64,000 bases of DNA. It comes from Bacillus sp. MM2020_4. GTDB lineage: Bacteria; Bacillota; Bacilli; Bacillales; Cytobacillaceae. Under the pieces are notes generated by a model. It was not told where the DNA came from and made no database searches. It saw only the letters and a program-made list of their open reading frames with translations. Each line of letters opens with the position of its first letter. Within the stretch, counting starts at the first letter, position 1. The stretch is taken from contig NZ_JAANMZ010000016.1 in NCBI RefSeq assembly GCF_011250555.1, forward strand, positions 24,280 to 88,279. Reading direction: 5' to 3'. The translations under genes were made by a program, and so were the position numbers. Positions 9,675-21,448 of the stretch are shown here, in pieces.

Positions 9675-10856
9675 TCAAATAATAGTTTGTTGTTTCATTT
9701 GGATAATTTCCTGCTTCGAGTAGCCATGTTTTAGTAAAACCTCTTCGGTGTGTTCCCCGTGCATGGGCGGATGTTTATCGATCGTGACCGGAGAGTTTGA
9801 AAATTTTAACGGTGAACCGACAAGCTTTAAATCCTGAATCACAGGATGCTTTACATTGACAATCATTTCCCTTGCATGTGCCTGCTCGGAATCCAACGCT
9901 TCTTTCACATTGTTAATGGGGCCATTAGGGATTCCCGCCTCATCGAGCAATTGTTTCCATTCTGTTCTTGATTTCGTTATTATTTTGGCTGCAATTATTT
10001 TTTCAATTTCAGCTTTAAAGTGCAGCCTGGCAGAGTTCTTTTCATATTGTAAAAGTGATGGTTCATCAAGGAGAATAGCAAGTTTTTGATATTGCCGGTC
10101 ATTTCCTACCGCGATGATAAAATCACCATCGCTTGCAGCAAACACCTGGTATGGGACAATATTCGGGTGGGCATTCCCAAGCCGCTCCGGGATATTGCCG
10201 GAGCATAAATAATTACTGGCAACATTCACTAGAGCAGCCAGTTGCGAATCAAATAAAGAGATGTCCACTTCTTGCCCCTCACCCGTTCTATTGCGATGCT
10301 GGATAGCTCCCAAAATACCGATACATGTAAATAGTCCGGTAAGTACATCTGCGATCGCAACTCCAACCTTTGCAGGCTGTCCCTCTTTTTCACCGGTAAT
10401 GCTCATTAAACCCGACATGGCCTGAATAATATAATCATAGCCTGGTAGGTGGGAGTAAGGTCCCTCAGTGGATCCAAAGCCACTAATCGATGCTAAAATA
10501 ATTCCCTCGTTTTCTCTTTTCATTTCCTGGTAGCCAATGCCCAACCTTTCAAGTGTTCCCGGCTTAAAATTTTGTACGACGACATCGGCATCCTTTATAA
10601 GTTTTCGAAATATCCCCTTACCTTGCTGTGATTTCAAATTTAGGGTGATCCCCTGTTTATTTCGGTTGGCACATAGGTAATAGGCGCTCTCTCCTTCCAC
10701 AAATGGCGGCCCCCAGCCACGTGTTTCATCCCCGGAATCGACGCTTTCAATTTTTATGACCTCTGCCCCCATATCTCCTAAAATCATCGTGCAATAGGGT
10801 CCAGCTAGTACGCGTGATAAATCAATTACCTTTATTCCATGGAGCGGCCCTGTCAC
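9675..10856 (-). CDS. class III CoA-transferase (CaiB/BaiF family)
   Basis: Moves CoA between carboxylic acids; 393 aa from the GTG at 10856, chosen because AAAGGGGGG stands 7 bases upstream (the frame continues to 10970 without a better RBS). VIDLSRVLAGPYCTMILGDMGAEVIKIE is the family N-terminus, and the catalytic Asp is expected in PGYDYIIQAMSG. It lies 13 bases before the glutaryl-CoA-dehydrogenase-like gene, which suggests a succinyl-CoA:glutarate CoA-transferase-like role. That is inference from context. It follows a terminator, so it probably has its own promoter, which I could not identify. Confidence 0.86.
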   Translation of the reverse strand: MTGPLHGIKVIDLSRVLAGPYCTMILGDMGAEVIKIESVDSGDETRGWGPPFVEGESAYYLCANRNKQGITLNLKSQQGKGIFRKLIKDADVVVQNFKPGTLERLGIGYQEMKRENEGIILASISGFGSTEGPYSHLPGYDYIIQAMSGLMSITGEKEGQPAKVGVAIADVLTGLFTCIGILGAIQHRNRTGEGQEVDISLFDSQLAALVNVASNYLCSGNIPERLGNAHPNIVPYQVFAASDGDFIIAVGNDRQYQKLAILLDEPSLLQYEKNSARLHFKAEIEKIIAAKIITKSRTEWKQLLDEAGIPNGPINNVKEALDSEQAHAREMIVNVKHPVIQDLKLVGSPLKFSNSPVTIDKHPPMHGEHTEEVLLKHGYSKQEIIQMKQQTII

Positions 10857-10917
10857 TTGAGCACCCCCCTTTCTCATATGGATTCTATGAAAATATCGAT
10901 TATCCTTCGTCATGATT

Positions 10918-10980
10918 GGAAAAAAGCCAGCAGAAACTATCAATGACAAATATGGCATTGATGGTTTCACTGGCTTTTAT
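10918..10980 (-). terminator. terminator of the polyamine operon (after the aldehyde dehydrogenase gene)
   Basis: Very long imperfect hairpin: AAAGCCAG, CAGAAAC, ATCAATG pair with CATTGAT, GTTTC, CTGGCTTT. On the minus strand it is followed by TTTTTT. It separates the operon ending at 11215 from the CoA-transferase gene. Confidence 0.78.
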
Positions 10981-11069
10981 TCGTGGTTTCTCCTCTGGAT
11001 GGAGGATGAAGCGAATTAGGCAGCTACTTTTTTAAACATGCTATTTTTTACCGCAGAAAGATTTGAGTG

Positions 11070-11195
11070 ATCCCGCCAATTTTCCCGATTATTCCGCCGA
11101 AATCCGAATTAATTCCGCGGATATTTGGATTAATTCCGCCAACTTTGGTCATAATCCCGCCGAATTCACAATTAATCCCGCCAAGTTCACATTTG
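11070..11195. repeat. degenerate 21-bp tandem repeat, six units
   Basis: Six consecutive 21-base units, each beginning ATTCCGCC or ATCCCGCC (unit starts 11070, 11091, 11112, 11133, 11154, 11175), with the second half variable. Lies in the untranslated gap between the aldehyde dehydrogenase stop and its terminator. Because the period is a multiple of three it opens repetitive frames, which I do not regard as genes. Confidence 0.85.
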
Positions 11196-11214
11196 TTCGG
11201 TTCAGAGCTCCTAT

Positions 11215-12672
11215 TTACATATCCAACCCAATGGATATATACTTTACTTCTAAAAACTCTTCGATTCCATAATGTCCGCCTTCACGGCCAAGACCGCTCT
11301 CTTTATAGCCGCCGAATGGAGCCTGAACGACTGACGGCAGGGCATCATTTAAGCCAATAATTCCGTACTCCAGCTGTTCGGTGATTCTGAAAGAGCGGCT
11401 TAAATTGTCCGTATAGACATAGGCCGCCAAGCCGTAACAGGAATTATTGGCCCGTTCGATGGCTTCCTCTTCCGTTTTGAAGGTTGAAATTGGTGCGAGC
11501 GGACCAAAGATTTCATCCTTCATGCATTCCATCTCATCGTGAATATCGGTCAAAATAGTCGGGGCATAGAAGTAGCCATTTTCAGCTGCCGGTTTAAGTC
11601 CGCTATATGTGACCTTTCCACCCTTCTTCAGCGCATCCTTGACAAGTCCGTCAACTTTTTTATAAGCTGCTTTATCGATTAACGGTCCGATATCCGTACC
11701 TTCCTCAAGACCGTTACCCACCTTTAGCTTTTCTAATTCCGCTTGAAAAAGCTTAATGAATTCATCGGCAACACTTTCCTGCACATACACACGATTCGTA
11801 CAAATACACGTCTGACCAGCATTACGGAACTTCGATTGGACAAGTCCGACAGCCGCTTTTGCTAAGTTTGCATCATCCATCACAATAAACGGAGCATTTC
11901 CGCCAAGCTCCAATGATACCTTTTTAACATTTTCAGCAGCGCCACGCATTAACGTTTTGCCGACCTCCGTTGAACCTGTAAACGTTATTTTCGTCACGCG
12001 GGAATCCTTCAGCCAAACCTCGCCAATTTCAGAGGAACGTCCGGTAATTACATTAATAACCCCAGCAGGAATCCCCGCCTCATGGGCAAGTTCAACCATT
12101 TTTAATGCCGTCAGCGGTGTTTGGTTCGCCGGTTTTACGACGGACGTACAACCGGCTGCAAGTGCCGGAGCTATTTTTCTCGTAATCATCGCTGCCGGAA
12201 AATTCCACGGGGTAATCGCCGCAATGACACCCACAGGTTCCTTCCGAACTAATATTCTTTTATTCGGATGGGAAGCTGGAATGGTTTCCCCGTAAACCCG
12301 TTTCCCTTCCTCAGCATACCAAGAGATAAATCCGTTTGCGTACTGAACCTCACCAAGTGCCTCTTTTAATGGTTTTCCTTGCTCAATCGTCATGATCCGA
12401 GCAATTTCATGCTTATTTTCTTCTATTAAAAAATACCATTTCATCAAAAGATGATAGCGCTCTTCCGCCGTCTTTTTCGACCAGAGTTTGAAGGCTTTAT
12501 GGGCAGCATCGACTGCCTGCTTGGCTTCATAGGCACCACCCGTTGGCACGGCACCAATCACTTCTTTTGTCGCTGGATTGACGATTTCTGTAAGGACCTC
12601 ATAATCACTGCCAACCCATTCGCCATTTAGATACATCGGATAGATTTGATAATTTTGCTTGATGACATCCAT
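11215..12672 (-). CDS. gabD: succinate/glutarate-semialdehyde dehydrogenase
   Basis: NAD(P)-dependent oxidation of succinic (or glutaric) semialdehyde to the acid. 485 aa, the usual length for GabD/DavD. The general base Glu lies in SLELGGNAPF and the nucleophile in NAGQTCICTNR; ITPWNFPAAM and GSTEVGK are cofactor motifs. It begins two bases after the stop of the GABA-type aminotransferase and is the last gene of the sigma-54-driven operon. C4 versus C5 substrate cannot be told from sequence; the neighbouring glutaryl-CoA-type genes make C5 plausible. Confidence 0.9.
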   Translation of the reverse strand: MDVIKQNYQIYPMYLNGEWVGSDYEVLTEIVNPATKEVIGAVPTGGAYEAKQAVDAAHKAFKLWSKKTAEERYHLLMKWYFLIEENKHEIARIMTIEQGKPLKEALGEVQYANGFISWYAEEGKRVYGETIPASHPNKRILVRKEPVGVIAAITPWNFPAAMITRKIAPALAAGCTSVVKPANQTPLTALKMVELAHEAGIPAGVINVITGRSSEIGEVWLKDSRVTKITFTGSTEVGKTLMRGAAENVKKVSLELGGNAPFIVMDDANLAKAAVGLVQSKFRNAGQTCICTNRVYVQESVADEFIKLFQAELEKLKVGNGLEEGTDIGPLIDKAAYKKVDGLVKDALKKGGKVTYSGLKPAAENGYFYAPTILTDIHDEMECMKDEIFGPLAPISTFKTEEEAIERANNSCYGLAAYVYTDNLSRSFRITEQLEYGIIGLNDALPSVVQAPFGGYKESGLGREGGHYGIEEFLEVKYISIGLDM

Positions 12673-12674
12673 TT

Positions 12675-14045
12675 TTATTCCCCCCCAACCGATAATGCCG
12701 GATCTTGTAAATAAACGGCTTCCATTGCTTCCTCAAGAATTTCCAATCCTTCCTCAAGCTGGTCATCTGTGATGGTTAATGGCATCAGGAGACGGATGAC
12801 ATTGCTGTATATCCCGGCGCTTAATAACATGAGACCACGTTCGCATGCTGCCTTTACAATTTTTCCAACCGCTTCTTTATCAGGGGTTTTCGATTGTCTG
12901 TCCTTGACGATTTCCATCGCGCACATTGCCCCAAGGCCCCGCACATCGCCAATGCCCTCAAAACGGTCTGCAAGAAGCTGCATTTTTTCAAGTACTCGCT
13001 CGCCGATCTTTTCAGCTCGTTCATTTAGGTTTTCACTTTCAATGATATCTAAAACCGTGATCGCCGCTCGGCAGCCAAGTGGGCTTCCGGAATAGGTTCC
13101 GCCAATTTCACCAACCGCTGCCGCATTCATAATTTCCGCTCGACCAATGACGCCGCTAATGGGGACACCAGCCCCCATTGATTTGGAAATGGTCAGTAAA
13201 TCAGGGACCACATCAAAGTGATCAATGGCAAAATGCTTCCCTGTCCGAGCAAAGCCCGTTTGGATTTCATCGGCGACGAAGAGAATTCCATAGTGTGTGC
13301 AGATTTCTCTTACACGCTTAACAAAGGCTTTGTCAGGTACGATAAATCCGCCTTCTCCTTGAACAGGTTCCATCACGACTGCTGCAATTGTCTCAGGTGC
13401 AACTTCCGCAAGAAGGAATTGTTCGAATTGCTCGATGATCATTTCGCTGTATTGCTGCTCACTCATTCCATCTGGGCGACGATACACATACGGATATGGC
13501 GCCTTGTATACCTCCGGAGCGAATGGTCCGAAGCCAAATTTATACGGCTTGACTTTACTTGTCATGGTCATAGTCATGAGCGTTCTGCCATGGAATCCCC
13601 TTGTAAATGAGACAATCCCTTGGCGGCCCGTGTATTTTCTTGCCATTTTTACGGCGTTTTCAACCGCTTCCGCACCACTGTTAAAAAAAGCAGCCTGCTT
13701 ATCGAAGTCACCAGGGGCAAGCCCACAAAGCCTCTCAGCTAAAGTAATATATGATTCATACATCATCACATTAAAGCCTGTGTGGATAAACTGGCTTGCC
13801 TGTTCTTGGAGAGCTCGAACCACTCTTGGATGGGAGTGACCAACGTTTAACGTTCCAATAGCACCAGCAAAATCAAGATAATGATTACCATCCACATCTT
13901 CGACCACTGCTCCCTGCGCTTTTTTTACAAAAGATTGGCAGTTATTGCTGATTCCTTTTGGGACAAATTTATTTCTACGCTCCACTATTTCCCTCGATTT
14001 TGGTCCGGGTATCTCTGTTTGGAGCTTTACATACTTCTTTTCCAC
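12675..14045 (-). CDS. gabT: 4-aminobutyrate (or 5-aminovalerate) aminotransferase
   Basis: Class III PLP aminotransferase, 456 aa. HYLDFAGAIGTLNVGHSHPRV, FFNSGAEAVENAVKMAR and FVADEIQTGFARTG are family motifs, and the PLP lysine is in LLTISKSMGAG. It converts GABA to succinic semialdehyde and/or 5-aminovalerate to glutaric semialdehyde. The start is GTG at 14045 behind AAGGGGGGGG. It lies 52 bases after the putrescine aminotransferase stop and immediately before the semialdehyde dehydrogenase, giving two consecutive transamination/oxidation pairs in one operon. Confidence 0.9.
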   Translation of the reverse strand: MEKKYVKLQTEIPGPKSREIVERRNKFVPKGISNNCQSFVKKAQGAVVEDVDGNHYLDFAGAIGTLNVGHSHPRVVRALQEQASQFIHTGFNVMMYESYITLAERLCGLAPGDFDKQAAFFNSGAEAVENAVKMARKYTGRQGIVSFTRGFHGRTLMTMTMTSKVKPYKFGFGPFAPEVYKAPYPYVYRRPDGMSEQQYSEMIIEQFEQFLLAEVAPETIAAVVMEPVQGEGGFIVPDKAFVKRVREICTHYGILFVADEIQTGFARTGKHFAIDHFDVVPDLLTISKSMGAGVPISGVIGRAEIMNAAAVGEIGGTYSGSPLGCRAAITVLDIIESENLNERAEKIGERVLEKMQLLADRFEGIGDVRGLGAMCAMEIVKDRQSKTPDKEAVGKIVKAACERGLMLLSAGIYSNVIRLLMPLTITDDQLEEGLEILEEAMEAVYLQDPALSVGGE

Positions 14046-14097
14046 TTCCGTGCCCCCCCCTTATTTAAAATAACTCTTTTTATCATTTAAAATATAA

Positions 14098-16973
<2,876 letters not shown>

Positions 16974-17010
16974 TTTTATTCCTCCTTTGTTCACCCTCAC
17001 TAATTTATAT

Positions 17011-17027
17011 TGCAAGAAGCGTGCCAA
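17011..17027 (-). promoter_or_regulatory. sigma-54 promoter of the putrescine operon
   Basis: Minus strand TTGGCACGCTTCTTGCA: GG and GC separated by 10 bases, matching the -24/-12 consensus TGGCAC-N5-TTGCA almost perfectly. It lies 38 bases before the ATG of the aldehyde dehydrogenase. Confidence 0.92.
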
Positions 17028-17075
17028 CACTTAATGCTAGCAACATAGCATCTTTTGAAAAAAAGCTATTCATTT

Positions 17076-17103
17076 TTGCATAACCTTATTTCCAATTGCA
17101 TAA
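17076..17103. promoter_or_regulatory. candidate activator-binding site (paired TTGCATAA)
   Basis: Two TTGCATAA copies (17076-17083 and 17096-17103), 20 bases apart, about 50-75 bases upstream of the -24 element. The same pair, 19 bases apart, occurs upstream of the permease promoter at 23038-23064. That fits an upstream activating site for the sigma-54 activator encoded next door. Confidence 0.55.
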
Positions 17104-17138
17104 AAAAATGATCCAGATAAAAATCTGAATCATTTTTT
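17103..17138 (-). terminator. terminator of the sigma-54 activator gene
   Basis: AAAAAATGATCCAGAT (17103-17118) pairs with ATCTGAATCATTTTTT (17123-17138) with one mismatch, giving a T run on the minus strand right after the activator stop. Confidence 0.8.
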
Positions 17139-19260
17139 ATAATGTGGATAAGTTTTCAAGTTTAATATTTTTTTCCGCCAATATTTTTTGATATTTCCGG
17201 CTGACGGAGGACTGACTTATTCCAAGTGCTTTTGCCGCTTTCGTGGTCGTTTTGTATTGGTTCATTGCCATGATGATTAGCTGCTCTTCGACATGATCAA
17301 TGGCGTCCTGAAGGGGAATCACACGTGTGATCACAGGTTTCATTTTTTTATGTTCATAGCCTAATGATAAAAATTGGCTGACGAACTCGGCATCAATGGC
17401 CGGATGGTCAGCAGTTACGACCAATCTTTCAATAATGTTTTGCAGTTCCCGTACGTTACCCGGCCATGGATAAAACTCGAGTACATTAATAGCATCCGGT
17501 GTTAGATGATAATTACGGTCGTATCTTTCATTCAACTGCTGAAGGAAATGGAAAGCCAAGAGAGAAATGTCCTCCGTCCGCTCCCTTAATGCCGGAATAT
17601 GAATAGGAATGACATTCAGCCGATAATATAAATCCTCTCGGAATTTTCCTTCCTCCACCATTTTCGCTAAATTTTTATTTGTGGCTGCAATAATTTGCAC
17701 ATTTACCTTCATCGACGTTGTACTACCAACAGGAATAAACTCCTGTTCCTGCAGGACGCGCAGCAGTTTCACCTGCAAGTGGACAGGCATTTCGCCGATT
17801 TCATCAAGAAACAGAATACCACCATCGGCCTGTTTGAAATAACCGTCTTTTCCATTTTTATCAGCACCTGTGAAAGCACCCTTTGTATAGCCAAACAGTT
17901 CACTCTCAAGCAAATTCTCCGGAATAGCCCCGCAGTTTAATTTCAAAAATGGTTTTTGTGAACGCCTCCCTAATTGGTGAATCGCTTGGGCTATTACCTC
18001 TTTTCCGACCCCAGATTCCCCGTGAAGCAGGACAGTCGATGAAAAGTCGGCAATTTTCTTTACTTGGTTCATGATCTTTTCCATTTTGGGACTGCAATAA
18101 ATTAATTTTTTCAAAAAGCGATCTTTACTTTTAAAATCATCTAATTCTTTCCGATATTGTTCCGATATTTTCCGCATTTCCTGCAGTTCGCTTTTCAGCC
18201 TTGTGGTTTCGGTAATGTCGCGAGAGGCAATAATAATCCGGTCAAGTTCATTGTTTTCATTAAAAACAGGATTACCGACAGCGAGAATTTTTCTGCCATT
18301 ATGCGTTTCTTGGACAACGGAAACCTTTTTCTTTTTCTCGATGACGAGCCTTGTGACAGATGGAGTGAAGAGACCGCGGTCTTCCAATTCAAGAATGTTT
18401 TTTCCAATTAGCTCTTTTAAATCCACATTCCAAAAATCTTGAATGATGTTTTCGCTGAATCTGATCAATTCCCCTTTGGCATTCACCACAAGAATTTCAT
18501 CATATATGCTTGAAAGAATGGCGTTTAAATCTTTATTCAAATCTTTAATATATTCTATTTCCATTGCCATTTCCTCAACCATCGGCAAATCTTGAACAAC
18601 GATGATAATCCCGTCCACCTCGTTATCGTAGTTCAAGATCGGACTATAGTCGACGAGAACGCCCATTTCATTGGTGATTTCAAGATGGTTGAGCAACGTC
18701 TTTCCGGTTGCAAATACCTTGTTAATATGAGAGCTGCTAAAAATATTTTCAGCCGGTAGATTCAACACCTTCTCCGCATTCGATTTAATCATTTTTAAGC
18801 CGGCCTCATTGCAGTTAATAATGCGTTTTTCTTTATCTAAAATAAAAATCCCCATCGGAATGGAAGTCAGCATAATCTTAAGCAAGTCGACGCTTTTATT
18901 TTCCTGTTTAAATAGTTCTGCCAGCACATCTTCTCTTCGAATGTAACCCGAAGGATTACCATCATCCCCCTTAATAAGCGCAAAGGGTTCACCGATAATT
19001 TGAAACAAGACGGGCAAGGAAATATGACCGCTTAAATGACAGATACTTTCAAGCGGTTTGGCATGTTCAAGCAGGAGTTCTACCGATAAGGCCTCTTTTT
19101 CTAGTTTCCCTATGACTACATATGCATATAAGAGATTTTCTTTTTTTAAAAATAAAAAGGGTTCTTTAAGGTTACTTAAGGTTGCTTGAAATCGTTCATT
19201 ACTTTCCTCAATTGCCACTGAAATAATCGGCTTCACTTTTTCTTTTGCCACGGAAAACAT
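17137..19260 (-). CDS. sigma-54-dependent transcriptional activator
   Basis: Enhancer-binding protein that opens sigma-54 promoters, 707 aa. An unassigned N-terminal region (1-120) with a CBS-like end is followed by two PAS domains (about 125-235 and 243-350), a short coiled coil (350-380), an AAA+ domain with Walker A GESGVGKE (414-421) and an intact sigma-54 contact loop GAFTGA (461-466), and a Fis-type helix-turn-helix (about 665-700, TTKAAKALGISQSSVSRK). It is placed between the putrescine operon and glutamate dehydrogenase, so it very probably controls the -24/-12 promoters here. The ligand is unknown. AAGGGGGAAGG precedes the ATG. Confidence 0.93.
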   Translation of the reverse strand: MFSVAKEKVKPIISVAIEESNERFQATLSNLKEPFLFLKKENLLYAYVVIGKLEKEALSVELLLEHAKPLESICHLSGHISLPVLFQIIGEPFALIKGDDGNPSGYIRREDVLAELFKQENKSVDLLKIMLTSIPMGIFILDKEKRIINCNEAGLKMIKSNAEKVLNLPAENIFSSSHINKVFATGKTLLNHLEITNEMGVLVDYSPILNYDNEVDGIIIVVQDLPMVEEMAMEIEYIKDLNKDLNAILSSIYDEILVVNAKGELIRFSENIIQDFWNVDLKELIGKNILELEDRGLFTPSVTRLVIEKKKKVSVVQETHNGRKILAVGNPVFNENNELDRIIIASRDITETTRLKSELQEMRKISEQYRKELDDFKSKDRFLKKLIYCSPKMEKIMNQVKKIADFSSTVLLHGESGVGKEVIAQAIHQLGRRSQKPFLKLNCGAIPENLLESELFGYTKGAFTGADKNGKDGYFKQADGGILFLDEIGEMPVHLQVKLLRVLQEQEFIPVGSTTSMKVNVQIIAATNKNLAKMVEEGKFREDLYYRLNVIPIHIPALRERTEDISLLAFHFLQQLNERYDRNYHLTPDAINVLEFYPWPGNVRELQNIIERLVVTADHPAIDAEFVSQFLSLGYEHKKMKPVITRVIPLQDAIDHVEEQLIIMAMNQYKTTTKAAKALGISQSSVSRKYQKILAEKNIKLENLSTL

Positions 19261-19333
19261 CGTACCTTCCCCCTTACAACCTGGTCACTCTAATACTACC
19301 ACTTCGTTCAGAATTTTTAAAATAGTATTCCGC

Positions 19334-19367
19334 AAAAAGAAGATGTGAGGAGTGGCCCCCACATCTT
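19334..19367 (-). terminator. terminator after the glutamate dehydrogenase operon
   Basis: AAGATGTG / CACATCTT stem (19340-19347 with 19360-19367) with a GC-rich inner part; the plus-strand AAAAAG gives a U tract on the minus strand. The right arm overlaps the stop of the small biotinyl-like gene. Confidence 0.72.
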
Positions 19368-19614
19368 AATCACTTCCGGTGACAAATAAATCTTCCTTAA
19401 TATAGGCCAGGACCATTCCGGGAATAACATCATCACCCTCCTGAACTTCTAGTGATTCAACCTCCCCGCTAACACTTGTTTGAATTTGTTCCAGTTTGCC
19501 GTCCAGCGTTTTGATGGCAAACAATGACTCCCATTCATAAAATCTGGATTCACTCGTAACTGAGATCCTCTCAACCTGCCCGTAACACGGGCTAAGCACT
19601 ACACCGAAATACAT
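19366..19614 (-). CDS. small biotinyl/lipoyl-like domain protein
   Basis: 82 aa from the ATG at 19614 (AAGGGGTGATCACG upstream). The pattern of SGEVESLEVQEGDDVIPGMVLAYI near the C-terminus resembles the second half of the biotinyl/lipoyl carrier fold, but I see no MKM or DKA lysine motif, so it is unlikely to carry a cofactor. It is the third gene after glutamate dehydrogenase. Function unknown. Confidence 0.6.
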   Translation of the reverse strand: MYFGVVLSPCYGQVERISVTSESRFYEWESLFAIKTLDGKLEQIQTSVSGEVESLEVQEGDDVIPGMVLAYIKEDLFVTGSD

Positions 19615-19629
19615 CGTGATCACCCCTTT

Positions 19630-19920
19630 TTAATATTGCTCCTGAAACGGACGAGTCTGTAAAACGGAGCGAAAAAACTCTTGAAATTCCGGGATATCCT
19701 CTATTTCAATTCCTAATCGTTCCGCCCAATGATCATCTGCATCCGTATCCTCTTGGCAAAGTAACACCATTTTCCCAGACTGTATCGATGTCACCATCGC
19801 TTTTCCGAAAAAATGATTGGAGTAGCCAATCGTTAAATCATAACGGTGGTTATTCGAAATAAGGCAGAAATAATGCAAGAGCTGATTTTCCTTTTCTTCC
19901 GTCAAGATTTCAAGCTTCAT
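19630..19920 (-). CDS. DUF3055-like small protein
   Basis: 96 aa. The middle part (HRYDLTIGYSNHFFGKAMVTSIQSGKMVLLC, over 20 residues) has the order I associate with DUF3055 proteins (a RFDL...FYGK...IQ...FAII-type pattern), but this is from memory. Acidic, soluble, no known role. It lies 21 bases after glutamate dehydrogenase and 15 before the next gene, so it is co-transcribed. AAGGAGGAAC precedes the ATG. Confidence 0.55.
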   Translation of the reverse strand: MKLEILTEEKENQLLHYFCLISNNHRYDLTIGYSNHFFGKAMVTSIQSGKMVLLCQEDTDADDHWAERLGIEIEDIPEFQEFFRSVLQTRPFQEQY

Positions 19921-19941
19921 TCCTAGTTCCTCCTTAAAATT

Positions 19942-21225
19942 TTAATATCTTAACCATCCTCGCAACCTCGAAGCTTCAGCTAATTTTTGAATGCCTTCGA
20001 TATAAGCGGCAATTTTCATATTGACCCCAAACTTCTTCGCGGTGTTATGGACATTTAAAAAGCTGGTAGTCATTTTTTCCTTAAGCCGTTCATCCACTAC
20101 TTCTTCCGTCCAGTAATAACCTTGGTTGTTCTGGCACCATTCAAAATAGGAGACAATCACGCCGCCGGAGTTGGCAAGGATATCTGGGACAACAAGAATT
20201 TCACGTTCATCAAGAATGTTTAACGCATCCTTTGTTGTTGGCCCGTTAGCTGCTTCAATAACAATCTGGCAGGAAAGCCGGCTGGCGTTTTGTTTATTGA
20301 TAACGCCTGAGATCGCTGCCGGAATAAGGACATCACATTCTTTTTCCAATAATTCTTGGTTGCTAATGGAGCTTTTAAAACGATTCGAAACAATGCCAAA
20401 GGAGTCCCTGCTTTCCAAGAGGTGGGGAATATCTAGGCCGTTTTCATCGTATAAACCGCCAAGCACATCACTAATTCCAATCACTTTTGCCCCTAAATCA
20501 TACAAATACTCGGCCAAATAACTACCGACATTGCCAAAACCTTGAACGATGATGCGGGTGTCCTTTAGCTCCATTTTCTTCATTTCACATACCATTTGCA
20601 GTGTATAAAGGACGCCTTTTGATGTAGCCGTTTCCCTGCCCTTCGACCCGCCAAGTGCAATTGGTTTTCCTGTGATGAAACCCGGTGAATCAAATTCACG
20701 GATATGGTCATATTCATCAAGCATCCAGGCCATGATTTGCGAGTTTGTATACATATCGGGCGCCGGGATATCTTTTGTCGGGCCGACAAGCTGACTTACC
20801 GCTCTCACATAACCCCTGCTTAACCGTTCTAATTCATCTAAGCTCATATTTCGGGGGTCACAGACAATACCGCCTTTTGCACCGCCGTAAGGCAGATCGG
20901 TAATCCCGCACTTTAGGCTCATCCAGCCCGCCAATGCCTTTACCTCTTCAGCTGTGACATCCGGATGGAAGCGAATTCCGCCTTTTGTCGGCCCTGAGGC
21001 ATCGTTATGCTGGGCACGGTAACCTTGAAAAATCTGCGTTTTTCCGTTATCCATCCTTATTGGGATACTTACCTCTAAAAACCTCATTGGCTTTTTCAAA
21101 AAGTCATACACCTGCGGGGGATAGTTTAGAATGGTAACAGCTTCCTTCAGCGTCTCCTGAAACTCAACAAGCGAATTATCCTTTTCCTTTTCTTTCGTAT
21201 TCACGTTTAGCGATTCGACAGCCAT
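19942..21225 (-). CDS. gudB: glutamate dehydrogenase
   Basis: Oxidative deamination of glutamate to 2-oxoglutarate and ammonia. 427 aa from the ATG at 21225 (GAGGTGTTAAGA upstream), the length of Bacillus GudB/RocG; the open frame beyond it contains the promoter. GGIRFHPDVT, the catalytic-lysine region LPYGGAKGGI and the NAD loop VQGFGNVGS are intact, and no GudB-type internal duplication is visible. With a sigma-54 promoter directly upstream, it resembles the SigL-controlled rocG arrangement and would recycle glutamate formed by the aminotransferases. gudB versus rocG naming is arbitrary here. Confidence 0.94.
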   Translation of the reverse strand: MAVESLNVNTKEKEKDNSLVEFQETLKEAVTILNYPPQVYDFLKKPMRFLEVSIPIRMDNGKTQIFQGYRAQHNDASGPTKGGIRFHPDVTAEEVKALAGWMSLKCGITDLPYGGAKGGIVCDPRNMSLDELERLSRGYVRAVSQLVGPTKDIPAPDMYTNSQIMAWMLDEYDHIREFDSPGFITGKPIALGGSKGRETATSKGVLYTLQMVCEMKKMELKDTRIIVQGFGNVGSYLAEYLYDLGAKVIGISDVLGGLYDENGLDIPHLLESRDSFGIVSNRFKSSISNQELLEKECDVLIPAAISGVINKQNASRLSCQIVIEAANGPTTKDALNILDEREILVVPDILANSGGVIVSYFEWCQNNQGYYWTEEVVDERLKEKMTTSFLNVHNTAKKFGVNMKIAAYIEGIQKLAEASRLRGWLRY

Positions 21226-21262
21226 TCTTAACACCTCATTTTGTATTGTTATTATTGCTAGT

Positions 21263-21279
21263 AGCAATTTCCGTGCCAA
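21263..21279 (-). promoter_or_regulatory. sigma-54 promoter of glutamate dehydrogenase
   Basis: Minus strand TTGGCACGGAAATTGCT, GG and GC 10 bases apart; 38 bases before the ATG at 21225, the same distance as in the putrescine operon. Confidence 0.9.
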
Positions 21280-21309
21280 CTGTTGAAATACTAATAGAGG
21301 CAGGTTTTT

Positions 21310-21399
21310 ATGATGGAATTTATTAATAATGAATATCAGCGTTATGAAAAAATGATTGAACTATTCATTTCTGCATACAAACGATGTATTCCTGATTAA
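21310..21399 (+). CDS. candidate 29-aa small ORF upstream of glutamate dehydrogenase
   Basis: ATG ATG start at 21310 with AGAGG nine bases upstream, stop TAA at 21397-21399. The product (MMEFINNEYQRYEKMIELF...) could form an amphipathic helix. It lies divergently inside the upstream control region of glutamate dehydrogenase. No family recognised; it may be chance. Confidence 0.25.
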   Translation: MMEFINNEYQRYEKMIELFISAYKRCIPD

Positions 21400-21405
21400 G
21401 TCATA

Positions 21406-21431
21406 CAAAAAGCCAGGCGAGTAGCCTGGCT
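21406..21431 (-). terminator. terminator of the amino acid/polyamine permease gene
   Basis: Perfect 8-bp AGCCAGGC / GCCTGGCT stem with a 5-base loop; minus-strand TTTTTG follows. Located just downstream of the permease stop at 21449. Confidence 0.85.
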
Positions 21432-21448
21432 CAGGTAACTTTCTCTAT

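Noticed and set aside
10857..10970. Sigma-54 promoter or N-terminal extension in front of the CoA-transferase
   Set aside because: No GG-N10-GC element was found, and the extension overlaps a terminator hairpin; a strong RBS marks the GTG at 10856.
11070..11195. CRISPR array
   Set aside because: The repeats are contiguous and degenerate, without spacers, and no cas genes are nearby.
11067..11360. Two overlapping plus-strand frames over the 21-bp repeat (Ile-Pro-rich or Asn-Pro-rich products)
   Set aside because: They arise only because 21 is a multiple of three; they have no convincing RBS and run into the antisense of the dehydrogenase gene.
13218..13839. Two long plus-strand frames opposite the GABA-type aminotransferase
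   Set aside because: Antisense shadows of a well-conserved gene, with no RBS and no recognisable product.
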